From assembly GCA_964429195.1 (NCBI GenBank), contig CAYSBC010000037.1, forward strand, positions 1 to 19,740: a stretch of DNA of 19,740 nt, written 5' to 3'. Of the stretch, positions 1-6,384 are shown piece by piece. The notes beneath the pieces were generated by a model. The model made no database searches. It was given only the letters and a program-made list of their open reading frames with translations, and had not been told where the DNA came from. Made by a program: the position numbers and the translations under genes. Source of the DNA: JBBAFM01 sp041655415. GTDB lineage: Bacteria; Bacillota; Clostridia; Peptostreptococcales; JAAYPU01. Each line of letters starts with the position of its first letter. Position 1 is the stretch's first letter.

Positions 1-667
1 TTATCCCTGCCATCTCATTTGGATCACTATAACTCAATTGAATGGCCGATTTGTCCTTTTCAGTTTTGGCTAACTCATTAAAGTTTTGAAGAAACTCTTG
101 CCCCATAGACATCAAACCATTGTTCGATCCATCTACTATAATAGCGACCTTCTTGTGACCACTATTGTAACTGTATCTAGTCATAATCTTACTTTGTAAC
201 AAAAATGTAGGGTTTACCCTGAAATTAACACTATTCCCCTTAGTAATAAGTGGATTCTCACAATACATACCAATAATAGGAATATTACTATCTTCACAAA
301 CATCACCGGCTCCCATGGACAAAATATCACCATAACTTCCTAAGATAGCTATAACACCTTCTTGAATTAAGTCTTCGGTTACCTTTTTAGTTTCGAGTAA
401 ATCCGATTTATTATCGGCTATAATCAATTGTATTTCTTTTCCTAATACTTCACCATATTTGGCATGAGCCAACTCGATAGCCTTCTTTTCTATTTGCCCA
501 TACTCTTCATATTGACCCGATAAAGGCTCGATAACACCTATTTTAACGACATCTTTTTCATTTTCTCCTTGGACAGTACTTGCTTCTAAGTCTGAATTCT
601 TGCTACAGCCCAATAAATAAACTGTTATACTGAAGAATATGATTGTTAATAGTAAACCTTTTCTCAT
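1..667 (-). CDS. ABC transporter substrate-binding lipoprotein (branched-chain amino acid/LivJ-like), partial
   Basis: This is the N-terminal 222 residues of a periplasmic-binding-fold lipoprotein; the C-terminus lies beyond the left edge. It starts MRKGLLLTIIFFSITVYLLGC, a lysine/arginine-start signal peptide with lipobox LLGC and acylated Cys21, so it should be anchored outside the membrane. After a polar linker comes VKIGVIEPLSGQYEEYGQ, then the Rossmann-like segments IAILGSYGDILSMGAGDVCE and KVAIIVDGSNNG. These are typical of the type I solute-binding family that serves Liv-type amino-acid transporters. The ligand cannot be read from sequence. The ATG lies one base after the yigZ stop, and the GTGAG ribosome site is inside yigZ, so translation is probably coupled. 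No permease or ATPase gene is visible; they may lie to the left, or the protein may be an orphan receptor. Confidence 0.85.
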   Translation of the reverse strand, partial: MRKGLLLTIIFFSITVYLLGCSKNSDLEASTVQGENEKDVVKIGVIEPLSGQYEEYGQIEKKAIELAHAKYGEVLGKEIQLIIADNKSDLLETKKVTEDLIQEGVIAILGSYGDILSMGAGDVCEDSNIPIIGMYCENPLITKGNSVNFRVNPTFLLQSKIMTRYSYNSGHKKVAIIVDGSNNGLMSMGQEFLQNFNELAKTEKDKSAIQLSYSDPNEMAGI

Positions 668-668
668 T

Positions 669-1331
669 TTACATCTCACTTTCATTTGTAATATATTCTG
701 TATTGATTATCTCTACAATTCCATCCCCATTTGTTATATCCCTTATCCTGTCTTTCAGCATATCTGTTCTATCTACAGGACAATAGACATGCAATGTTAT
801 GTTCTCATGAAAAAAAGATTCCTTTATTATAAAGTGTTGTTTCGCCAGCTCATTCTGTATTTTCCCCAATGCAGTATAAGCTGCTACTATTTGAACCAAA
901 TCATGTTTTTCTTTTTTAATAACCCTAGCTTCTTCAAGAGCTAGCTTTGCTGTGCTGGTATAAGCTCTGACAAGGCCACCGGTTCCGAGCTTGGTACCAC
1001 CAAAATATCTGGTAATCACAAGCACTACGTTCATGATGCCTTCGTTCTTCAGCATTTCGAGTATTGGAATCCCTGCAGTTTTACTGGGTTCACCATCATC
1101 ACTATACTTTTGAACCTCATAATTTAGCCCTATGACATAAACCGGAACGTTATGGGTGGCTTCCTTGTGCTTATTGCGAATGCTAAGTATAAAGTCCTCA
1201 GCCTCCTTCGATAGACTATCCATATCGGAATGCTCATGCCAGTTTATAGGAATGATGTGTCCAATAAACCGTGATTTCTCAATAATAATTTCAATTTCCG
1301 CCTGGTTTTCCACCGTTTTATAAAACATCAT
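669..1331 (-). CDS. yigZ: YigZ/IMPACT family protein
   Basis: A 220-residue protein of the YigZ (UPF0029/IMPACT) family, the usual length. The N-terminal Impact domain carries the family signatures KHKEATHNVPVYVIG (about residues 54-68), YSDDGEPSKTAGIP (76-89) and VITRYFGGTKLGTGGLVRAY (105-124). The C-terminal part (about 140-205) matches the small ferredoxin-like domain found in bacterial members. The bacterial role is poorly defined: eukaryotic IMPACT modulates translation control through GCN1, and structural work on E. coli YigZ suggested nucleic-acid or elongation-factor-like binding. It begins one base after the hflX stop (TGA-A-ATG), and the solute-binding lipoprotein gene follows after one base, so the three are one tightly coupled unit. 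An in-frame second ATG immediately follows the first, so the start could be one codon later. Confidence 0.93.
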   Translation of the reverse strand: MMFYKTVENQAEIEIIIEKSRFIGHIIPINWHEHSDMDSLSKEAEDFILSIRNKHKEATHNVPVYVIGLNYEVQKYSDDGEPSKTAGIPILEMLKNEGIMNVVLVITRYFGGTKLGTGGLVRAYTSTAKLALEEARVIKKEKHDLVQIVAAYTALGKIQNELAKQHFIIKESFFHENITLHVYCPVDRTDMLKDRIRDITNGDGIVEIINTEYITNESEM

Positions 1332-1332
1332 T

Positions 1333-2604
1333 TCAGTATTCCTCTACAATATACTTCCAATACTTATTATAATCTGCCTCGTTTAATCTGGTCACTATGA
1401 CCAGTCCATTTTCCGTATACTCCCTTGACTCTACCTTGGTCTTCTCACTGATATAGGAGGCTATTTCGCCTCTGTCAAAAGGGATAAGCATTTTTACATC
1501 CTTACTATGACTAAATAAGCATTCCCTAATTCTCATTTCTAATTGATCAATGCCTATTCCCTTTTTTGCAGATATATAAAGGGCCTCTCTATCTGCCGGT
1601 AAAATATTTTTATCGTATTCTATTTTATCAATCTTATTGAATACTGTGATAATATGCTTATCTTTGACTCCTATTTCTCTCAATACCTTTTCCGTCACAT
1701 CCATCTGAAAATCAAAATGCTCATAAGATGCATCCACGATATGAAATATTAAGTCCGCATAGAGCACTTCTTCCAATGTACTTTTAAAAGCATCTATAAG
1801 TGTGTGGGGCAACTGACTCACAAATCCCACCGTATCGATTAAAATAAATTCTTCTTTGCTATCAAATTTTATGCTGCGCTGGGATGTATCCAGTGTAGCA
1901 AAGAGCATGTCCTTTTCAAAAACACTTTTTTCCGATTTATTAGCTCTGTTTAATAAGCAATTCATAACCGTAGATTTTCCTGCATTGGTATATCCTACTA
2001 ATGCAACAATGGGAATCTCAGACTTTTTCCTTTTTAATCTTTGAGTCTGTCTATTTTTTTTGCTTTCTTTCAGTTCTTTTTCTATGTCTTCAATGATTCG
2101 AACAATATGTCTTTTATCAGTTTCTAATTTTTTTTCTCCCGGTCCTCTTGTTCCTATTCCCCCACCTAGTTTAGACAGTGATTTTCCTATCCCAATTAAT
2201 CTGGCCTTTCGGTATTTAAGTTGAGCTAATTCAACTTGCAATTTTCCTTCTCTGGAGATTGCTCTTTGGGCAAAAATATCGAGGATTAAAACAGTGCGGT
2301 CGATTGTCTTTATTTCTGTAAATTCTTCTATGTTTCGAAGTTGAACTCCAGATAATTCATCATTGAAAATAAGGATATCTGCCTCTAATTCCTTAGCTGC
2401 ATTTTTTAATTCTTCTAGTTTCCCTTTACCAATAAATGTAGCTGCTTCGATTTTATCCTTTCTTTGCGTCATGGAGCCAACGATTAAACAACCTGCGGCT
2501 TCAGCAAGTTGCTCCAATTCCTCCATGGATCTTGTTATATCTTCTCTAAGCTCTACTCCTATTAGGATTGCTTTGTCTCGTGTTTCATTGAATATTTCTT
2601 CCAT
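1333..2604 (-). CDS. hflX: Ribosome-associated GTPase HflX
   Basis: A 423-residue GTPase that in other bacteria binds the 50S subunit and splits stalled or heat-stressed ribosomes. The N-terminal HflX domain (about 1-190) includes GKGKLEELK (59-67) and the glycine-rich stretch around LGGGIGTRGPGEKKLE (146-161). The G domain follows with G1 GYTNAGKST (204-212), G2 threonine in FATLDT, G3 DTVGF (257-261), G4 NKID (323-326) and G5 SAKKG (345-349). All nucleotide-binding motifs are intact. The ATG is preceded by GAGGTGA at good spacing and by a near-consensus promoter at 2635-2663. It is the first gene of the hflX-yigZ-lipoprotein operon. Length and motif order are standard for the family, so the call is secure. 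Confidence 0.97.
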   Translation of the reverse strand: MEEIFNETRDKAILIGVELREDITRSMEELEQLAEAAGCLIVGSMTQRKDKIEAATFIGKGKLEELKNAAKELEADILIFNDELSGVQLRNIEEFTEIKTIDRTVLILDIFAQRAISREGKLQVELAQLKYRKARLIGIGKSLSKLGGGIGTRGPGEKKLETDKRHIVRIIEDIEKELKESKKNRQTQRLKRKKSEIPIVALVGYTNAGKSTVMNCLLNRANKSEKSVFEKDMLFATLDTSQRSIKFDSKEEFILIDTVGFVSQLPHTLIDAFKSTLEEVLYADLIFHIVDASYEHFDFQMDVTEKVLREIGVKDKHIITVFNKIDKIEYDKNILPADREALYISAKKGIGIDQLEMRIRECLFSHSKDVKMLIPFDRGEIASYISEKTKVESREYTENGLVIVTRLNEADYNKYWKYIVEEY

Positions 2605-2634
2605 CTTTAGTCACCTCGAACCCATTGTTTTTTA

Positions 2635-2663
2635 ATTATACACCGAAAGGTATGTATTATCAA
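2635..2663 (-). promoter_or_regulatory. Sigma-A-type promoter of the hflX operon
   Basis: On the minus strand, a -35 of TTGATA (2658-2663) and a -10 of TATAAT (2635-2640) are separated by exactly 17 bases. They match 5/6 and 6/6 of the housekeeping consensus. The expected start of transcription is near 2628, giving a leader of about 25 nt that contains the GAGGTGA ribosome site of hflX. The spacer contains a short imperfect inverted repeat (ATACA...TGTAT). This is the best-matching promoter in the window. Confidence 0.8.
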
Positions 2664-2671
2664 TGCGCGTT

Positions 2672-3340
2672 CTAATCTGCAAAGTTGAATATTTCTTCCC
2701 TAGGTACTGTGATGAAACTATCCGGAACTTCACCCACTATAATCGTTTCAGCGATTGGTACGATTGTATTAATGCTCACTATTTCTCCTTTAAGTGGAAT
2801 AATTACCTTAGCAGAAGTATTCACTTCTAAATAAATTTTATGCCGTGTTTGATTAATTCCTGCTTCTTCAAACTCTGTTTTAAAATTCACTTTAGCCACA
2901 CCCATAGGCACTACTGTCAATCTTATCATCGGTCCATATTGAGATAGTATTTGGCTTCCTAGGATACCACCAACAGGTATTTTAATATCTCCGGTTACAT
3001 CACGTATATTCTTCTGAATTACCAAGGCCATGTCAGATGCTATTCTATTCATAAAAACTGTGTTAGCTTGCAATAAAACAACATTACCATCTTTATCAAC
3101 CTCAATGCGAACAAGATCATGGTAATCAATTTGTTCATTAAATTTTTCATTGATGGACTCGTTGATAGCCTCATTGGCAATCTCCTTGACCTTCATTTCA
3201 GATATGCTAAATACAGCAGGTTTGATTTGCTGTTCAAAAAATAAAAATCCATATATCATGATTAATATCATGAAAACAATAAGGATAAAAAACTTAATAC
3301 CCGCTGTTGTTTGTTGACTATGTAATCTATTTTTTTGCAT
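2672..3340 (-). CDS. yunB: Sporulation protein YunB
   Basis: A 222-residue YunB-family protein, made in the mother cell under sigma-E in Bacillus subtilis; its biochemical role is unknown. A basic N-terminus is followed by one transmembrane segment (about residues 15-36) and a predicted extracytoplasmic domain. Family signatures include ISEMKVKEIANEAINESI, PVGGILGSQ, GPMIRLTVVPMG, EEAGINQTRHKIYLEV and the C-terminal AETIIVGEVPDSF. The start chosen is the ATG at 3340. AGGAGG at 3347-3352 sits six bases upstream of it, while an alternative ATG at 3346 directly abuts that site. The gene has its own transcription unit between codY and hflX. Its leader is unusual: it holds a 14-nt sequence able to pair with the ribosome site (see the separate entry). 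Confidence 0.93.
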   Translation of the reverse strand: MQKNRLHSQQTTAGIKFFILIVFMILIMIYGFLFFEQQIKPAVFSISEMKVKEIANEAINESINEKFNEQIDYHDLVRIEVDKDGNVVLLQANTVFMNRIASDMALVIQKNIRDVTGDIKIPVGGILGSQILSQYGPMIRLTVVPMGVAKVNFKTEFEEAGINQTRHKIYLEVNTSAKVIIPLKGEIVSINTIVPIAETIIVGEVPDSFITVPREEIFNFAD

Positions 3341-3516
3341 AGGCATCCTCCTAAGATTGCAGTAGAAATCTACAAATCAAAGATTTGTGATTTCCTCGCA
3401 TAAGTTCGCCATCAATTTGTTTGACAAATTGGGCGAGCTGATAAGGATACTAAAATTTATTCTTATTTTTATCCTATTCATCTTGTGAGGAAGACGTGCA
3501 TAAAAAAGATGCCTAT
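3339..3516 (-). promoter_or_regulatory. yunB leader: anti-Shine-Dalgarno able to sequester the ribosome site and start
   Basis: In the minus-strand RNA, AUAGGCAUCUUUUU (3516 down to 3503) can pair continuously with AGGAGGAUGCCUAU (3352 down to 3339). The pairing has nine contiguous Watson-Crick pairs, then U-G, U-A, U-G, U-G and U-A. It covers the whole ribosome site and the first two bases of the chosen start codon. The two arms enclose about 150 nt with its own hairpins. At DNA level it is a 9-bp perfect inverted repeat, ATAGGCATC/GATGCCTAT. Either this is a translation-control structure, or the repeat ends mark an inserted palindromic element; sequence alone does not decide. Confidence 0.45.
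3372..3492. repeat. Structured intergenic element with three hairpins
   Basis: Three structures lie between yunB and codY. The first is a perfect 7-bp hairpin, ACAAATC-AAA-GATTTGT (3372-3388). The second is a two-part stem: GTTCGCC (3404-3410) with GGCGAGC (3432-3438), then CAATTTGT-TTG-ACAAATTG (3413-3431). The third is AGGATA (3444-3449) with TATCCT (3470-3475). An outer stem, TTCCTCGCA (3392-3400) with TGTGAGGAA (3484-3492), encloses the last two. The two non-Watson-Crick positions are G-U pairs only if the plus strand is the RNA; on the minus strand they become A-C mismatches. It could be a palindromic repeat unit, a plus-strand RNA, or part of the yunB leader. Confidence 0.5.
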
Positions 3517-3535
3517 TTCATTATTATTTTTTATG

Positions 3536-3564
3536 AGAGTATCGCAGCACTCTATTCATTAATC
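3536..3564 (-). promoter_or_regulatory. Possible sigma-E-like promoter for yunB
   Basis: On the minus strand GATTAAT (3558-3564) is followed after 14 bases by GATACTCT (3536-3543). These partly match the Bacillus sigma-E pattern of a GAATATT-like -35, 14-base spacing and a CATACAAT-like -10. Transcription would begin near 3529 and include the complete yunB leader. The match is only moderate; the main support is that yunB is a sigma-E gene in Bacillus. Confidence 0.3.
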
Positions 3565-3570
3565 TATATT

Positions 3571-3626
3571 AAAAGACGATTTGTTTAAATGTATTACAAT
3601 TGTTCACATTCGTAAAATCGTCTTTT
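3571..3626 (-). terminator. Hairpin terminator after codY
   Basis: A perfect 12-bp inverted repeat, AAAAGACGATTT (3571-3582) with AAATCGTCTTTT (3615-3626), begins seven bases after the codY stop. The 32-nt loop contains a further 5-bp match, AATGT/ACATT. On the minus strand the stem ends in UCUUUUAAU, a short U-tract. It is A/T-rich and therefore a modest terminator, but its position at the end of the topA-hslVU-codY unit fits. The symmetric ends would also let it work in the other direction. Confidence 0.6.
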
Positions 3627-3632
3627 GTCATT

Positions 3633-4406
3633 TTATAGTTCAATCTTATTAATTTGATCCAATAAATACTCATTCAATACTTTGATATAGGTTCCTTTCA
3701 TACCTAGAGATCTGGATTCTATAGCTCCGGCACTCTCAAACTTTCTTAAAGCATTGACAATAACTGATCTGGTAATACCAACCTTGTCTGCGACCTTACT
3801 GGCTATAACTAAACCCTCATTGCCCCCCAATTCTTCAAAGATATGCACAATAGCCTCCTGTTCAGAGTAGGAAAGCGTTCCTATGGCCATGCTGACAATA
3901 GCTTTCTTTCTGTTATTTTCCTCAGCCTCCAAGGATTTTTCCCTAAGTATTTCTATGCCAACTATAGTTGCCCCATACTCACCCAAAATAAAATCTTCTT
4001 CTGTAAATTCATTATATCTTGAAATAACAACTGTTCCTAGTCTTTCTTCGCCACCATAAATAGGTATAATCGTGACAAATTTTTCTACAATAACATATTC
4101 GTATTTAAAAAGTTCTAAAGCATCTTCCCCGGTAATATTACCTTGGATGTCCGTTATTTTTAGCAGATTATCATTATATTCCGTTGGAAATTTTTCAACT
4201 CCCGTTTCTTGATCTATAATCAATGAACTATCTGCTTCAACTGTAAAATTTGTACTTAAGATTCTGCCATCTGCTCTAATGATATAAATATTCGAATCCA
4301 ATAGACTAGCTAATATATCCGTCAATTCATGAAAGGAAACAGCCTCTTTTGTGGTGGTTTGTAAGACCTTATTAAGCTTTCTTGTTCTTTCCAACAATCC
4401 CTCCAA
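3633..4406 (-). CDS. codY: GTP- and branched-chain-amino-acid-sensing transcriptional regulator CodY
   Basis: A 257-residue CodY, a global repressor that binds DNA when isoleucine/valine/leucine and GTP are plentiful. The N-terminal GAF-type effector domain spans about residues 1-155. A linker helix leads to the C-terminal winged helix-turn-helix. The recognition region (about 199-240) contains GLVIASKVADKVGITRSVIV and then SRSLGMKGTYIKVLNEY, a near-invariant family signature. The start codon is TTG: GAGGTGA (4411-4417) is four bases upstream, and the family sequence begins MEGLLERTRKLN at this point. It is the last gene of the topA-hslV-hslU-codY run, 27 bases after hslU, as in Bacillus, where codY closes the codVWXY operon. 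Nearby candidate targets cannot be assigned from sequence alone. Confidence 0.97.
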   Translation of the reverse strand: MEGLLERTRKLNKVLQTTTKEAVSFHELTDILASLLDSNIYIIRADGRILSTNFTVEADSSLIIDQETGVEKFPTEYNDNLLKITDIQGNITGEDALELFKYEYVIVEKFVTIIPIYGGEERLGTVVISRYNEFTEEDFILGEYGATIVGIEILREKSLEAEENNRKKAIVSMAIGTLSYSEQEAIVHIFEELGGNEGLVIASKVADKVGITRSVIVNALRKFESAGAIESRSLGMKGTYIKVLNEYLLDQINKIEL

Positions 4407-4433
4407 TTAATCACCTCTTCCTGTAAAACAAAG

Positions 4434-5822
4434 CTATAAAATATATCTGTCAACTTCGTCAATATCAACGATTTCATGAAATTTGCTTTTCACATAATCT
4501 CCATCGATTTTTATCACTTCTTCTTGATAATCAGCAATATCAAAAGAAATATCCTCAAGTAAATTTTCCATGACAGTATGTAACCGCCTAGCACCGATAT
4601 TCTCCATTTGTTCATTGCTCTTAAAAGCCACGTGTGCAATTTGATCAATGGCTTCTTCAGTAAAATCCACTTTCACACCTTCGGTTTCCAGCAACATCTT
4701 GTGTTGCTTGATAAGAGCATTTTCAGGTGCTACTAGTATTTGTCTAAACACATCCTGAGTTAAATTATCCAAGGTAACACGAATAGGAAACCGACCCTGC
4801 AATTCAGGTATAAGGTCCGTAACTTTTGAAATATGAAAAGCACCGGCTCCTATAAATAACATATAATCTGTTTTTACAGATCCATATTTTGTGTTGACAA
4901 CGCTACCTTCTACAATAGGTAAAATATCTCTTTGGACGCCTTCTCGGGAAATATTGGCCCCGCCTTTAAAGCTTGGAGCTGCTATTTTATCAATTTCATC
5001 GATGAAAATAATCCCGTTTTGTTCAGCATTTTCTAAAGCCTCGCTAATAACCTGATCCATATCCAAAAGATTTTGCGCCTCTTGCTCGATTAGTATTTTT
5101 CTTGCATCTTTGACAAGAACCTTCTTCTTTTTTGTCTTTTGAGGCATCATATCCCCAAATATGCTACCCAAGCTAATGCTCATGGTTTCATTTCCCATAT
5201 CCATCATATTCAGTGAATTCGAATTATCGTTGACTTGAATTTCTATTAATTGTTCCTCTAATAAGCCTTTTCTTAATTGATCTCGTATTTGATCTTTTTG
5301 TAAACTTATATCACCCTCCTCTACATCTTCTTTCTTTTTGCTAAATTGATTTTGTGAGTTATTTAGAATATAATCCAGTGGATTTTTACTTGTACTCTGA
5401 GTTTTCTTATTTGGAAAAAAAGCATCGATGATTTTGTCCTCTACAATTTTGTCTGCCATTTCATACTTTTCTTCCATCCTTCTTCTCTTGACCAACCTTA
5501 TAGATGTCTCTACTAAATCACGGACCATGGATTCGACATCCCGTCCTACATAACCTACTTCTGTATATTTAGTAGCTTCAACTTTAACAAAAGGAGCCTC
5601 TATGAGCTTTGCCAATCTTCTGGCAATTTCAGTTTTACCTACTCCCGTAGGCCCAACCATGAGAATATTTTTAGGGGTAATCTCTTCTCTCATTCCCGCT
5701 GGTAACAGATTACGTCTATATCTGTTACGAAGAGCTACAGCCACCGATTTTTTTGCTTTTTCTTGACCTATGATATATTTATCCAGTTCAGCAACTATTT
5801 CTTTAGGAGTCATTTCTTTCAT
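4434..5822 (-). CDS. hslU: ATP-dependent protease ATPase subunit HslU (ClpY)
   Basis: A 462-residue AAA+ unfoldase that caps the HslV peptidase and feeds it unfolded substrates. Visible elements are Walker A GPTGVGKT (57-64), the pore loop GYVGRD (90-95), an inserted I-domain rich in Lys/Asn/Gln (about 110-245), Walker B GIIFIDEID (270-278), the sensor-2 segment GARRL (410-414), and a C-terminal tail ending DRYIL, the kind of tail that docks into HslV. The start ATG overlaps the hslV stop (ATGA), and its GGGAGGTG ribosome site lies inside hslV, so the two subunits are translationally coupled. Length is typical. codY follows after 27 bases. Confidence 0.97.
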   Translation of the reverse strand: MKEMTPKEIVAELDKYIIGQEKAKKSVAVALRNRYRRNLLPAGMREEITPKNILMVGPTGVGKTEIARRLAKLIEAPFVKVEATKYTEVGYVGRDVESMVRDLVETSIRLVKRRRMEEKYEMADKIVEDKIIDAFFPNKKTQSTSKNPLDYILNNSQNQFSKKKEDVEEGDISLQKDQIRDQLRKGLLEEQLIEIQVNDNSNSLNMMDMGNETMSISLGSIFGDMMPQKTKKKKVLVKDARKILIEQEAQNLLDMDQVISEALENAEQNGIIFIDEIDKIAAPSFKGGANISREGVQRDILPIVEGSVVNTKYGSVKTDYMLFIGAGAFHISKVTDLIPELQGRFPIRVTLDNLTQDVFRQILVAPENALIKQHKMLLETEGVKVDFTEEAIDQIAHVAFKSNEQMENIGARRLHTVMENLLEDISFDIADYQEEVIKIDGDYVKSKFHEIVDIDEVDRYIL

Positions 5823-6367
5823 TCGCTAACACCTCCCAATTTTTCTACGCTTATATGGTTATTTGTATAAACACATATAGATGATGCTATCTCTAAAGAC
5901 TTTCGCACAATAGATTCAGCATCAAGATCTGTATTCTCATATAAGGCTTTTGCTGCAGCAAAAGCAAAATTGCCTCCTGAGCCTATAGCAATAAATTGAT
6001 TATCCGGTTCAATGACTTCCCCGTTTCCTGATATAACCAGTAAATCATCTTTGTCTGCTGCTATCATAAGAGCTTCCAATTTTCTAAGGATTCTATCCTT
6101 TCTCCAATCCTGAGCTAATGCCACAGCTGCTCTTTTTAAATTGCCCCCGTGTTCTTCCAACTTATTTTCAAATTTTTCTGTCAGCGTAAAAGCGTCGGCA
6201 ACAGAGCCCGCAAACCCTGATAATACCTTGTTTTTATTGATCTTTCTTACTTTTTTTGCATGATGCTTCATCACTGTGTTTTGGCCAAAGGTTACTTGAC
6301 CATCCCCACCAATACATATATCATTTTCGTTTCTTCTTACTGCAACAATCGTAGTTCCATGAAACAT
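5819..6367 (-). CDS. hslV: ATP-dependent protease peptidase subunit HslV (ClpQ)
   Basis: A 182-residue N-terminal-nucleophile peptidase of the proteasome-like HslVU complex. I start it at the ATG at 6367 (MFHGTTIVAVRRN) because GGAGG (6376-6380) lies eight bases upstream. Longer in-frame starts at 6403 and 6382 would overlap topA or consume that ribosome site. The conserved TTI motif indicates that a short MFHG leader is removed to expose a threonine nucleophile. Other family segments are GGDGQVTFGQNTVMKHHAKKVR and LSGFAGSVADAFTLTEKFE. The C-terminal part contains IGSGGNFAFAAAKAL, as expected for the fold. It lies 17 bases after topA and overlaps hslU by four bases. Confidence 0.95.
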   Translation of the reverse strand: MFHGTTIVAVRRNENDICIGGDGQVTFGQNTVMKHHAKKVRKINKNKVLSGFAGSVADAFTLTEKFENKLEEHGGNLKRAAVALAQDWRKDRILRKLEALMIAADKDDLLVISGNGEVIEPDNQFIAIGSGGNFAFAAAKALYENTDLDAESIVRKSLEIASSICVYTNNHISVEKLGGVSE

Positions 6368-6375
6368 CTTATTAT

Positions 6376-6380
6376 CCTCC
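6376..6380 (-). promoter_or_regulatory. Ribosome site that sets the hslV start
   Basis: GGAGG on the minus strand, eight bases before the ATG at 6367. It overlaps the upstream in-frame ATG at 6382, which therefore has no ribosome site of its own. This favours the 182-residue HslV over longer versions. Confidence 0.75.
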
Positions 6381-6384
6381 ATAT

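Noticed and set aside
3347..3632. A known riboswitch, T-box or tRNA in the yunB-codY gap.
   Set aside because: No T-box, specifier, or known aptamer core was recognised, and no cloverleaf folds. Only the unclassified hairpins are reported.
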